DNA from: Ruminiclostridium papyrosolvens DSM 2782
Lineage (GTDB): Bacteria; Bacillota; Clostridia; Acetivibrionales; DSM-1351
Assembly (NCBI RefSeq): GCF_029318685.1
Contig: NZ_CP119677.1
Coordinates: forward strand, 3,153,001-3,217,000
Direction: 5' to 3'
DNA: 64,000 bases
Shown here one piece after another: positions 44,144 to 54,100 of the stretch (the stretch's first letter is position 1; each line of letters opens with the position of its first letter). The translations under genes and the position numbers were made by a program. The notes beneath the pieces were generated by a model that did not search any database, was not told the origin of the DNA, and saw nothing but the letters and a program-made list of their open reading frames with translations.

Positions 44144-46645
44144 TTACTTTGTAGTTACATGAGTTATGTTCGTTCCATTTGGTGCAGGCAGAGTTTGCCC
44201 TTTCTTTTCCGCTAATTTCAAATACATATCATTCTTTGATTTAACTAAAGACCAACCTAATTCTTCATTCTTTGTGACCAGCAATGATGAATCTACATTA
44301 AACTCAACATAATAGTCTCCAGGGTTAGCTTGTTTAATGTACCCTTCTTTTCCTTTTGTCAAAACATTAGTCCTTGGTATCTCTCCTGTTTTAACAAATT
44401 GCTCATATTCAGCTTTTGACATCCACTGTCCAACTCTTGATGTCTGAATTTCTGGAACAGCCTTACCCGTTCCCTGATTGCTAAAGTTAAATCCCTTAAA
44501 GTCATCTTTGGTAATAAAGCTTCTGCTGCTACTTCCCGCACTAGCACCAAGCATAAATCCAATCAAAGCCACTTGTTCAAGGTTTGGAGTACCAAAACTT
44601 GCTATCTCTCTACTTACTGCTCCATTACGCATGTAATCTATAACTGCTAATTCTATTTGTTTTCTTACTGGTATGATAGAATCATCAACAATTTTTATAC
44701 CATATAATACTTCTGCTTTTTGAATATACTTCTCAATATCAACTGCTACATCATAAGCAACCTCGTATTTTCCGTTTTCCCACTTCTGATTTATTTCTTC
44801 CTTCATTCTCTTTAGAACATCTTCATTATTCCCCGTCCCCTTAACATTATTTGTTACCCTCGGACTAGGACTAGAGTTAGCTTGAGGTTTTGTCTGTGTT
44901 GTTGATTTCTTAACTCCAGCAGTAACAGTGTTCATTGTAAATTTAACAGCTTGATTTTTATAATTACTTGGGACATATTGATTTTCAGCCATTTTTAACC
45001 CAATTATAGCATTCTGAGTTGACTCCTTTTTATACGTGTTACTGATTTTTAGCCAATCGCTGGCTGAAACATAACCGTCTTTTTTCAATTGTTGCCCATA
45101 CAACATGCCAACTTCAGAATATTGAGGCGTCTTTGCAATATTGGCAGAACAATTTCGTATAGCTGCTGCTTGTGTAGCACACGCTCTTTTTACTTCCGGG
45201 TCACTTGTTGTAACATAAATATCTGTTAGCTGAGATATTGCAATTCTAGCACTTTGAATTAAATTTTTGTCACTTTCCTGCCAATGTCCACTCGGATCAA
45301 CATACATCACCGGCTCATTATGACAATACGTATACAAATTCAAACTCAACGGATCATTTGTGTTACCTGTATAAGTATCCTCACTTAGGAATCTGGCTGT
45401 TTTGCTGTCATAGTACCTTGCATTCAGGTAGTAGAGGTCTGTTTCTTTGTCGTACTGGTAACCTGCGTAGGTTATGTTGTTGTTAACGTCTCCCGTCTGT
45501 TCTGTTATGTTTCCGAAGGCGTCATAGTAGTAGGTTGCTTGGATTGCTCCGTTTTCTCCTACTAATGCGGTTACGTCTCCGTGGCCGTTGTACATATAGT
45601 TCATTGTATCATTTTGAGCAGTTCTTGTCAGGAGATTTAATCCATAGATGTTTCTGGCTGTCTCGTTGCCTTCTATGTCTGTTTCCAGTACTACCTTGTC
45701 TGCTTCATATAGGTAATTTGTGGTACGCTGGTTTTCGGTCTTGGTTACCCGATAGCCTTCTGCGTTATAGGAATAGGTTGCTGTTTTCTTTCCTGCTGTG
45801 GTTTTGACTAACTGGTTCCAGACATCGAACTTATAGTTGGTTAAATTGCTTGTTGTACTCTGACCTGACTTCTCCAGACTGAAGCCACCTGATACAGACG
45901 TGGCAACGGGTTTTACCGTTTCTGCAGTTTTTGATACTATGTTTCCGTTGTTGTCAAACCTGTATGTGTCGGTTATTGTTTCTGCTCCGCTTCTTTTTAC
46001 TGTTGATACAAGCCTGTTCTGCTCGTTGTAGGTATATGTAGTGGTTACTGAAACCTTACCTGCCAATATGGTTTCTGTAAGCCTGTTTCCTGCCTTGTCA
46101 AAGGTATATCCCGTTGTCCTGCCGTTTGGCTCCGTTACCTTTTCAAGTCTGTTGAGACTGTCGTAGTTATAGCTGGTTGTTCCTTTTCTGTCTGTCTTTG
46201 TAGTCTGGTTGTGGGCTTCATCATAGGTATAGTTATAGGTGTCTATTACTGTTCCGTCAGCTTTTTTGTTTGTGAGGGTTTTATTTAGTCCGTCCTTGTA
46301 GTAGGTGTATTCCTCTTTTGCTCCGTCACTGTAGGTTACGGTTTTTCTGCTGCCGTTGCCGTAATATTCGTATGTTGTGGTCTTTTTGCCTGATATTACT
46401 TCATATAGTCTTCCTACTTTGTCGTATACTTTTTTTGTAAGGTTGTGTTTGAAATCCTCAGCAGTTTCAGAGTACAAGCCTCCCCCCTCAGAATTATCAT
46501 AGGTATATGTTGTTGTACCAAAGCCCGGTGCTTTTTTGGTTGTTACTCTGTTTTCTTCGTCATAGGTTCTGGCAGTAGTCCCCGTTTTGTCAGTCATGGT
46601 GAGTTGATTGTCGTTGTTGTCATAGGTATAGGTGATTGCTGCTTC
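44144..46645 (-). CDS. Rhs tip cassette with ADP-ribosyltransferase-like toxin domain
   Basis: A 5'-truncated Rhs gene. Homology to the full-length Rhs starts abruptly at ~46645, and the first in-frame Met is at 46597 (MTDKTGTTARTYDEENRVT). YD repeats lead to the Rhs core YYLNARYYDSKTARFLSEDT ... NLYTYCHNEPVMYVDPSGHW. The sequence then diverges. A helical linker precedes the end domain RVGQWMSKAEYEQF ... KANPGDYYVEFNV-like segment (QANPGDYYVEFNVDSSLL), which resembles the TreTu-type ADP-ribosyltransferase tips of Rhs toxins. There is no signal peptide or trunk, so it is probably an orphan cassette that needs recombination into the main gene to be delivered. Confidence 0.75.
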   Translation of the reverse strand, partial: EAAITYTYDNNDNQLTMTDKTGTTARTYDEENRVTTKKAPGFGTTTYTYDNSEGGGLYSETAEDFKHNLTKKVYDKVGRLYEVISGKKTTTYEYYGNGSRKTVTYSDGAKEEYTYYKDGLNKTLTNKKADGTVIDTYNYTYDEAHNQTTKTDRKGTTSYNYDSLNRLEKVTEPNGRTTGYTFDKAGNRLTETILAGKVSVTTTYTYNEQNRLVSTVKRSGAETITDTYRFDNNGNIVSKTAETVKPVATSVSGGFSLEKSGQSTTSNLTNYKFDVWNQLVKTTAGKKTATYSYNAEGYRVTKTENQRTTNYLYEADKVVLETDIEGNETARNIYGLNLLTRTAQNDTMNYMYNGHGDVTALVGENGAIQATYYYDAFGNITEQTGDVNNNITYAGYQYDKETDLYYLNARYYDSKTARFLSEDTYTGNTNDPLSLNLYTYCHNEPVMYVDPSGHWQESDKNLIQSARIAISQLTDIYVTTSDPEVKRACATQAAAIRNCSANIAKTPQYSEVGMLYGQQLKKDGYVSASDWLKISNTYKKESTQNAIIGLKMAENQYVPSNYKNQAVKFTMNTVTAGVKKSTTQTKPQANSSPSPRVTNNVKGTGNNEDVLKRMKEEINQKWENGKYEVAYDVAVDIEKYIQKAEVLYGIKIVDDSIIPVRKQIELAVIDYMRNGAVSREIASFGTPNLEQVALIGFMLGASAGSSSRSFITKDDFKGFNFSNQGTGKAVPEIQTSRVGQWMSKAEYEQFVKTGEIPRTNVLTKGKEGYIKQANPGDYYVEFNVDSSLLVTKNEELGWSLVKSKNDMYLKLAEKKGQTLPAPNGTNITHVTTK
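45290..46645 (-). repeat. Rhs homology block C (ART cassette)
   Basis: Near-identical to blocks A and B over ~1.36 kb, ending just after the Rhs core (YVDPSGH). It lacks the peptidoglycan-binding-like domain found in A and B, so the crossover boundary differs. Confidence 0.85.
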
Positions 46646-47150
46646 AACAGTTTATATGATTCCTCTTTACAGCTTTCACTGAGCAAAGTAGGGTCTCTCC
46701 AGTTCCGAAACACACTTTCAATAGATACCGATTCCTATACACCGAGGGATTCTTCGATGGTGATTTCCAAGTTCTTCCTATATTCTATGGTCTTCGCCCA
46801 GTTTACCAAGGCTCGACTTCCCTTTCTCTGTAAACCAGAGACCTTTTTGACGATGCGGCAGAATTCACTTTATGTTACGGTCTGCATTTTCGCTCGCCCT
46901 GCTGTTTAGACAGGTACTTTTTTCCCCCACATAGCACATACCATTACTGCTATGCACCGGGATTAGCTAACGGGCTTCTTGGGTTCCTTATTTATTTACT
47001 ATCAACGAATTAAAAGGGGATTGAAGCTTTATCAGAGGTTTTAACTGATTTTAAAGTATCTGTGGTGTTATTTCATAGCGGAATATTTGTGTGCTCAGTG
47101 ACAGTTTTATTTTTATAGTTTTATGTCTACTTATTGCAAGACAAAAAGAA
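46646..47150. other. Unexplained segment between cassettes, probably a decayed mobile element
   Basis: Rhs homology stops at ~46645. The next ~390 bp are richer in GC than the surroundings. A minus-strand frame reading VNWAKTIEYRKNLEITIEES and, after a stop, SVFRNWRDPTLLSES is too broken to call. A terminator-like end resembling the 3' parts of the ~580-bp repeats (TTTTATGTCTAC) lies near 47120. I could not identify a family; a group II intron or IS remnant is possible. Confidence 0.35.
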
Positions 47151-47200
47151 AGACAGTCATCTTGTTTGATAACCATCTTAAAATGAGTTTTATGCTTATA

Positions 47201-47533
47201 TTAACCTTTTTTAGGTAATCCAACAAAGATTGAAATATCTATTCCTTTTGTCATTAAATAATCCTGTAATACTACCGACAATACTAAAACAATAATGATA
47301 ATTATGGAATATTTAATAAACCTAAATGCACCCTCAAATAGAGCAACTTTCATATGTCCATAATAAAAGGCAGTACCCATAATCACTCCGATCAATAACG
47401 AAAAAAGTTTGAATGGCATTAGATGATAAATATCTATAGTTTCATCAATCGCTATTGGTAGAATATAACCAATAATATAACCAAGTAAATAGTATTTCCA
47501 TCTTTGTTTAAAAAAATTCCTCATTTTTTCCAC
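47201..47533 (-). CDS. Probable membrane immunity protein
   Basis: This 110-residue protein has three hydrophobic segments: YYLLGYIIGYILPIA, LFSLLIGVIMGTAFYYG and IKYSIIIIIVLVLSVVL. It lies 19 bp downstream of the second Rhs tip cassette. Membrane immunity proteins usually protect against pore-forming or membrane-acting toxins, which fits the glycine-rich hydrophobic stretch in the adjacent tip. No family was recognised. Confidence 0.55.
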   Translation of the reverse strand: MEKMRNFFKQRWKYYLLGYIIGYILPIAIDETIDIYHLMPFKLFSLLIGVIMGTAFYYGHMKVALFEGAFRFIKYSIIIIIVLVLSVVLQDYLMTKGIDISIFVGLPKKG

Positions 47534-47552
47534 ATGTATTCCTCAATTCTTT

Positions 47553-50240
47553 TTATTTATTAGTGAGAGAACTGCTATTATCCGATATACCATAACCATC
47601 CAATGTGATAAAAAATTCTTCTTTTGCTAATTTTTTTCCATTAAGGATAGTCTGTTGTAACATCATACCACTTTCTGTCTTTGTTTCAATAACCAGTGTA
47701 TTACCTATACTCACCAAAGAAGTCTGAGTTTTTGAACCCCATATTTTAGCGTTTTTTATATTTTTTCCCCATGTCAGCGTTTTACCAGCATTTTCAGGCA
47801 AAGACATAACACCTTCTGTCATTGAAAATACACCAATCCCTATCTGCGTAAGATTATATATATCTTCTCCATTATCTGGACTCAACTTAATAAACGCTCT
47901 TTTTACAAAATTCCAAGTTTCTTCACTTTCTGACTGTTTCCCACGTATGGTATTTATAGCTTTTTGTAATCCTTCAGCTACATTTCCCCCACCGTCAATC
48001 ATTAAATATCCACCTGTAGGTACTGCAATTTCACTGGCCAATCCTGCGGTCAAGACGGTTCCACCTGTTGCAACTCCCCAGCCAAGAAGTGCCTCTGTGC
48101 CACCACCAACGATTTGAATCAGCCCACCGCCAACACCAGATGTATAATAAACACCTTTTGATATCCATTGCCCTTGAGGTGAACTCATGTTGTTAATCCA
48201 TGTATTTAGCATTTGAGTATATATGGACAGTTCTGTATCATCTTTTGCATTCATAATACTGTCAATCAACTGATTAAACGAATCCTTATATGATTGTGGC
48301 ATTTTTTCAAAATCAATGGAAGACATTCCAATTTTATTCCCTGTTATAGTCCCACTATTACCCACGCCCTTACTAGATGCCGCCTCTCCGGAACCTTTTG
48401 AATTCACCGTTGTTCCCATATTGGTGCTTGTTTTTGGTGCAACAGGTTTATTCGAACTCTTCACATTTGATAGCTGTTGATTAAACGTATACCTTGCATT
48501 ATTTGCTGCATATGCTCTTGAATTACTTTCAGTGAAATTATTTGCATAGTGCATATTATATGAATAATTAAGATATGCTAAAGTTGTTTCTCCAGCTAAC
48601 CCTCTATTACTTCCTCTATTTCCTGCTGGAAGAACATTATCCTTATATTTATTAAGTGCAGCTAAAGTATCCGTACCAAAATAACCTGTTGCTTTAAAAG
48701 CTTTTCCGTTTTCACCCTTATAACCAAGTGTAATCAACATGGTCTGTAAATTTCTTACATCATCCCCACTCATTCCTTGCTCTAATGTCCTATGTCCACT
48801 CGGGTCAACATACATTATAGGTTCATTAGCACAATACGTATACAAATTCAAACTCAACGGATCATTTGTGTTGCCTGTATAAGTATCCTCACTTAGGAAT
48901 CTGGCTGTTTTGCTGTCATAGTACCTTGCATTCAGGTAGTAGAGGTCTGTTTCTTTGTCGTACTGGTAACCTGCGTAGGTTATGTTGTTGTTAACGTCTC
49001 CCGTCTGTTCTGTTATGTTTCCGAAGGCGTCGTAGTAGTAGGTTGCTTGGATTGCTCCGTTTTCGCCTACTAACGCGGTTACGTCTCCGTGGCCGTTGTA
49101 CATATAGTTCATTGTATCATTTTGGGCAGTTCTTGTCAGGAGATTTAATCCATAGATGTTTCTGGCTGTCTCGTTGCCTTCTACATCTGTTTCCAGTACT
49201 ACCTTGTCAGCTTCATACAAGTAGTTTGTGGTACGCTCGTTTTCAGTCTTGGATACCCTGTAGCCTTCTGCGTTATAGGAATAGGTTGCTGTTTTCTTTC
49301 CTGCTGTGGTTTTGACTAACTGGTTCCAAACATCGAACTTATAGTTGGTCACATTGCTTGTTGTACTCTGTCCTGACTTCTCCAGACTGAAGCCCCCTGA
49401 TACAGACGCGGCAACGGGTTTTACCGTTTCTGCAGTTTTTGATACTATGTTTCCGTTGTTGTCAAACCTGTATGTGTCTGTTATTGTTTCTGCTCCGCTT
49501 CTTTTTACTGTTGATACAAGCCTGTTCTGCTCGTTGTAGGTATATGTAGTGGTTACTGAAACCGCACCTGCCAATATGGTTTCTGTAAGCCTGTTTCCTG
49601 CCTTGTCAAAGGTATATCCCGTTGTCCTGCCGTTTGGCTCCGTTACCTTTTCAAGTCTGTTGAGACTGTCGTAGTTATAGCTGGTTGTTCCTTTTCTGTC
49701 TGTCTTTGTAGTCTGGTTGTGGGCTTCATCATAGGTATAGTTATAGGTGTCTATTACTGTTCCGTCAGCTTTTTTGTTTGTGAGGGTTTTATTTAATCCG
49801 TCCTTGTAGTAGGCGTATTCCTCTTTTGCTCCGTCACTGTAGGTTACGGTTTTTCTGCTGCCGTTGCCGTAATATTCGTATGTTGTGGTCTTTTTGCCTG
49901 ATATCACCTCATAAAGTCTTCCTGCTTTGTCGTATACTTTTTTTGTAAGGTTGTGTTTGAAATCCTCAGCAGTTTCAGAGTACAAGCCTCCCCCCTCAGA
50001 ATTATCATAGGTATAGGTTGTTGTACCAAAGCCCGGTGCTTTTTTGGTTGTTACTCTGTTTTCTTCGTCATAGGTTCTGGCAGTAGTCCCCGTTTTGTCA
50101 GTCATGGTGAGTTGATTGTCGTTGTTGTCATAGGTATAGGTGATTGCTGCTTCTCCTATTGCTTTTCTGGTAAGCCTACCATGTATGTCATATACATATA
50201 CAGTCTGTTTTCCGTTTCTGTCGGTGTTTGAGGTAAGAGT
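47553..50240 (-). CDS. Rhs tip cassette with hydrophobic toxin-like C terminus
   Basis: A 5'-truncated Rhs gene. Homology to the main gene begins at ~50228 (NTDRNGKQTVYVYD), and the first in-frame Met after a stop is at 50105. YD repeats lead to the core YYLNARYYDSKTARFLSEDT. A peptidoglycan-binding-like domain follows (LEQGMSGDDVRNLQTMLITL). The shared linker ends at GSGEAASSK. The unique tip then starts (SIDFEKMPQSYKDSFNQL) and holds a glycine-rich hydrophobic part (GGGLIQIVGGGTEALLGWGV) and AGLASEIAVPTGGYLMIDGG. The latter suggests a membrane-active toxin. No trunk or signal peptide is present. Confidence 0.7.
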   Translation of the reverse strand, partial: TLTSNTDRNGKQTVYVYDIHGRLTRKAIGEAAITYTYDNNDNQLTMTDKTGTTARTYDEENRVTTKKAPGFGTTTYTYDNSEGGGLYSETAEDFKHNLTKKVYDKAGRLYEVISGKKTTTYEYYGNGSRKTVTYSDGAKEEYAYYKDGLNKTLTNKKADGTVIDTYNYTYDEAHNQTTKTDRKGTTSYNYDSLNRLEKVTEPNGRTTGYTFDKAGNRLTETILAGAVSVTTTYTYNEQNRLVSTVKRSGAETITDTYRFDNNGNIVSKTAETVKPVAASVSGGFSLEKSGQSTTSNVTNYKFDVWNQLVKTTAGKKTATYSYNAEGYRVSKTENERTTNYLYEADKVVLETDVEGNETARNIYGLNLLTRTAQNDTMNYMYNGHGDVTALVGENGAIQATYYYDAFGNITEQTGDVNNNITYAGYQYDKETDLYYLNARYYDSKTARFLSEDTYTGNTNDPLSLNLYTYCANEPIMYVDPSGHRTLEQGMSGDDVRNLQTMLITLGYKGENGKAFKATGYFGTDTLAALNKYKDNVLPAGNRGSNRGLAGETTLAYLNYSYNMHYANNFTESNSRAYAANNARYTFNQQLSNVKSSNKPVAPKTSTNMGTTVNSKGSGEAASSKGVGNSGTITGNKIGMSSIDFEKMPQSYKDSFNQLIDSIMNAKDDTELSIYTQMLNTWINNMSSPQGQWISKGVYYTSGVGGGLIQIVGGGTEALLGWGVATGGTVLTAGLASEIAVPTGGYLMIDGGGNVAEGLQKAINTIRGKQSESEETWNFVKRAFIKLSPDNGEDIYNLTQIGIGVFSMTEGVMSLPENAGKTLTWGKNIKNAKIWGSKTQTSLVSIGNTLVIETKTESGMMLQQTILNGKKLAKEEFFITLDGYGISDNSSSLTNK
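48366..50228 (-). repeat. Rhs homology block B (second cassette)
   Basis: Near-identical to block A over ~1.86 kb, with only scattered single-base differences, for example at KSGQSTTSNV versus the block A equivalent. Confidence 0.85.
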
Positions 50241-50270
50241 CTCCTGCTCAGATTTATTAAACTTATTAAT

Positions 50271-50395
50271 TTAGTATTCGAAAGTAGTGTTTTTAAGACC
50301 ATTTTTCAAGCACCATGCATATATGCTCAGACCACTTCGCTTGTATTCCTCAAACCTCTCTTTCGTTTATGTTCCAGAGCTATGTCTTTAGCCAT
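50271..50395 (-). pseudogene. IS66-like accessory protein (TnpA) remnant, frameshifted
   Basis: From an ATG at 50395 behind AAGGAGGA the frame reads MAKDIALEHKRK. It must then shift by one base to continue RFEEYKRSGLSIYAWCLKNG and LKNTTFEY. This is the pattern of the small helix-turn-helix protein of IS66-family elements. Only this fragment remains, butted against the start of Rhs homology. Confidence 0.6.
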
Positions 50396-50480
50396 AAAAA
50401 AATCCTCCTTACAATATTCATTTTTTTAAGAATATCAAGTTTGGAGGATTTTTGAACTACGTTGCTTGTTCCATCGCTTA

Positions 50481-50535
50481 CAGTAAAAGCCCCCATACAC
50501 CTGATATTAAATTAGGGATATGGGGACTTTTACTG
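50481..50535 (-). terminator. Inverted repeat after the lipoprotein immunity gene
   Basis: CAGTAAAAGCCCCCATA and TATGGGGACTTTTACTG pair over 17 bp with one mismatch. It lies about 70 bp after the immunity gene stop and may end that transcript or mark an IS end. Confidence 0.5.
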
Positions 50536-50601
50536 TTGTATACTTCAATACGCAATATCTGCCATTGACTAAAAGTTGTGTGGTAGTTATTTCTATATTT
50601 G

Positions 50602-51132
50602 TTATTCTTCCGGTTTATAGATACCAGCACAACGGGTCTTTGGACCACCACCATCAAACTGTGTGTCTTTGTCTTCTGCTTGTATTACTTGCAGCATATA
50701 CACACCAACGTTTTCAGGATGGTCTGTATCAGTAGTACATTCCAAAAAGAACAATAAGTATTTCTTTTTATCAGTATTAACATAATACCACGAACTTGAC
50801 TTTTTAATACTACTCCCATGCTCAATTGATTCTGTAGTAGCACCATGTACAATCGTTTTCCATGACTCAACGTTTCCTTGGACAAAATTAAACAAATAAT
50901 CCATTCGTCCGTCAAGGTCTTCTGCTTCATTCAGTGCCTGCTTGGAAAATACCGTTTTTAAAGAATCTTTATCCTTGCTTTTTATTGCTTCAATAATTTG
51001 TTCTAACCTAGCATCAGCTTTCCCTTCGTCATTATCTTTGTTTAACATTTGTACTCTTGATTCCCCTAAGGAACAAGAACATAAAAAAAACATACTTACT
51101 ATTAATAGAATAACTATAATTTGTTTCATCAT
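50602..51132 (-). CDS. Lipoprotein immunity protein (DUF5104-like)
   Basis: This 176-residue lipoprotein has a signal peptide MMKQIIVILLIVSMFFLCSC whose lipobox cysteine follows LCS. A mature domain follows with ARLEQIIEAIKSKDKDSLKT, NFVQGNVESWKT and VGVYMLQVIQAEDKD. It overlaps the stop of the main Rhs gene by four bases, so it is translationally coupled. This is the classic toxin-immunity arrangement. A surface lipoprotein fits protection against a toxin that acts outside the membrane. The DUF5104 name is from memory. Confidence 0.7.
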   Translation of the reverse strand: MMKQIIVILLIVSMFFLCSCSLGESRVQMLNKDNDEGKADARLEQIIEAIKSKDKDSLKTVFSKQALNEAEDLDGRMDYLFNFVQGNVESWKTIVHGATTESIEHGSSIKKSSSWYYVNTDKKKYLLFFLECTTDTDHPENVGVYMLQVIQAEDKDTQFDGGGPKTRCAGIYKPEE

Positions 51133-54100
51133 TTAGAACCCTGCCCTTGTTTAAAAATTAATTTTGCAGAATAATTTTTGTCGTCAAATGACCATTTACT
51201 ACCTGCACTGTCATAAACACCATTCCATGTATCATAAAATGCTCTATACAAATCTTGTTTGTCAGAAAAGTCGACTGTGTAAGTAGCTGTTAGTTGGCTG
51301 GCTTTTACGTTTTGATAATCAGGATTAAAACCCGTCACCCACCATTTATCTGTGCTTTCACGTAGTGGATCATTAATTTTGGGATCAACTTTCCTTGGAT
51401 CATAAGATATTATTTGTTTTCCGTTATAATCTAATGTTAATGTCATTGGCATAGCAAGACTTTGGTCAACAAGCCAATGTTTCGTAGAGTTACCATTAAC
51501 CTCCATGTTTTTATATATACCCATTTCTGCTCCTGCACCTAAATTCAAATAATCCCCTTTCCATGCCCACAAAATGTAATCGTTACCTTTATCATCACTA
51601 AATGGGAATTTAGCTTTTGCCATACTTGTAGCGTAATGAAAAACAGTATCGTAAAAATCATTATACCCTGAGTACTTAAAGCTCTGAATTGACCATTCCT
51701 GTCTAGCATGGTAAACGCCATCACCATCCATGACAAATCCACCCGCATAAAATAGTGCTAATACATCTATTCCTGTAAGAGCCTTCGTAATGTATGGATG
51801 TTGAGTTACAAACGCATTAATCGGGTTTCCTATTAACCATTTAGTAATATCTCTTGTTACATCTTCAGGTTTAAGATTAGATAAATATATATTACTAGAT
51901 GCCGCCTCTCCGGAACCTTTTGAATTCACCGTTGTTCCCATATTGGTGCTTGTTTTTGGTGCAACAGGTTTATTCGAACTCTTCACATTTGATAGCTGTT
52001 GATTAAACGTATACCTTGCATTATTTGCTGCATATGCTCTTGAATTACTTTCAGTGAAATTATTTGCATAGTGCATATTATATGAATAATTAAGATATGC
52101 TAAAGTTGTTTCTCCAGCTAACCCTCTATTACTTCCTCTATTTCCTGCTGGAAGAACATTATCCTTATATTTATTAAGTGCAGCTAAAGTATCCGTACCA
52201 AAATAACCTGTTGCTTTAAAAGCTTTTCCGTTTTCACCCTTATAACCAAGTGTAATCAACATGGTCTGTAAATTTCTTACATCATCCCCACTCATTCCTT
52301 GCTCTAATGTCCTATGTCCACTCGGGTCAACATACATTATAGGTTCATTTGCACAATACGTATACAAATTCAAACTCAACGGATCATTTGTGTTGCCTGT
52401 ATAAGTATCCTCACTTAGGAATCTGGCTGTTTTGCTGTCATAGTACCTTGCATTCAGGTAGTAGAGGTCTGTTTCTTTGTCGTACTGGTAGCCTGCGTAG
52501 GTTATGTTGTTGTTAACGTCTCCCGTCTGTTCTGTTATGTTTCCGAAGGCGTCGTAGTAGTAGGTTGCTTGTATTGCTCCGTTTTCTCCTACTAATGCGG
52601 TTACGTCTCCGTGGCCGTTGTACATATAGTTCATTGTATCATTTTGAGCAGTTCTTGTCAGGAGATTTAATCCATAGATGTTTCTGGCTGTCTCGTTGCC
52701 TTCTACGTCTGTTTCCAGTACTACCTTGTCAGCTTCATACAAGTAGTTTGTGGTACGTTCGTTTTCAGTCTTGGATACCCTGTAGCCTTCTGCGTTATAG
52801 GAATAGGTTGCTGTTTTCTTTCCTGCTGTGGTTTTGACTAACTGGTTCCAAACATCGAACTTATAGTTGATTACATTGCTTGTTGTACTCTGTCCTGACT
52901 TCTCCAGACTGAAGCCCCCTGATACAGACGTGGCAACCGGTTTTACCGTTTCTGCAGTTTTTGATACTATGTTTCCGTTGTTATCAAACCTATATGTGTC
53001 GGTTATTGTTTCTGCGCCGCTTCTTTTTACTGTTGATACAAGCCTGTTCTGCTCGTTGTAGGTATATGTAGTGGTTACTGAAACCGCACCTGCCAATATG
53101 GTTTCTGTAAGCCTGTTTCCTGCCTTGTCAAAGGTATATCCCGTTGTCCTGCCGTTTGGCTCCGTTACCTTTTCAAGTCTGTTGAGACTGTCGTATTTAT
53201 AGCTGGTTGTTCCTTTTCTGTCTGTCTTTGTAGTCTGGTTGTGGGCTTCATCATAGGTATAGTTATAGGTGTCTATTACTGTTCCGTCAGCTTTTTTGTT
53301 TGTGAGGGTTTTATTTAATCCGTCCTTGTAGTAGGCGTATTCCTCTTTTGCTCCGTCACTGTAGGTTACGGTTTTTCTGCTGCCGTTGCCGTAATATTCG
53401 TATGTTGTGGTCTTTTTGCCTGATATCACCTCATAAAGTCTTCCTGCTTTGTCGTATACTTTTTTTGTAAGGTTGTGTTTGAAATCCTCAGCAGTTTCAG
53501 AGTACAAGCCTCCCCCCTCAGAATTATCATAGGTATAGGTTGTTGTACCAAAGCCCGGTGCTTTTTTGGTTGTTACTCTGTTTTCTTCGTCATAGGTTCT
53601 GGCAGTAGTCCCCGTTTTGTCTGTCATGGTGAGCTGGTTATCATTATTGTCGTAGGTATAGGTGATTGCTGCTTCTCCTATTGCTTTTCTGGTAAGCCTA
53701 CCATGTATGTCATATACATATACGGTCTGTTTTCCGTTTCTGTCGGTGTTTGTCCCCATGCTTCCGTCTGCCAAATAGGTGTACTTTTCTGTTTTGGCCT
53801 CCAGATATGTATATTTCCCCGGTGTGCCTATTCTTCCCCCTTGGTCTATTTTTCTGATAACCTTATTTGCAGCGTTGTACTCATAGGAGGTGGTGTTTCC
53901 GTTTCCGTCGGTCTGGGTTAGCTTGTTTCCGTTCAAATCGTAGGTATAGGTTGTTTTCTCAGACTTGGGGCTAATTACCTCTGCCAATCGGTTAAATTCG
54001 TCAAATCTATATGTTGTGGTAATATTCCTGCCGTTTGTTTTGGCTATGATATTTCCAACATCATCGTAGGACTGGCTTGTTGTATGGCCCTCCGGGTCTA

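Noticed and set aside
45535-53921. Plus-strand open frames of 90-150 codons in the Rhs region
   Set aside because: They recur at the same place in each Rhs copy because the trunks are near-identical. They lack ribosome binding sites and are shadows of the minus-strand genes.
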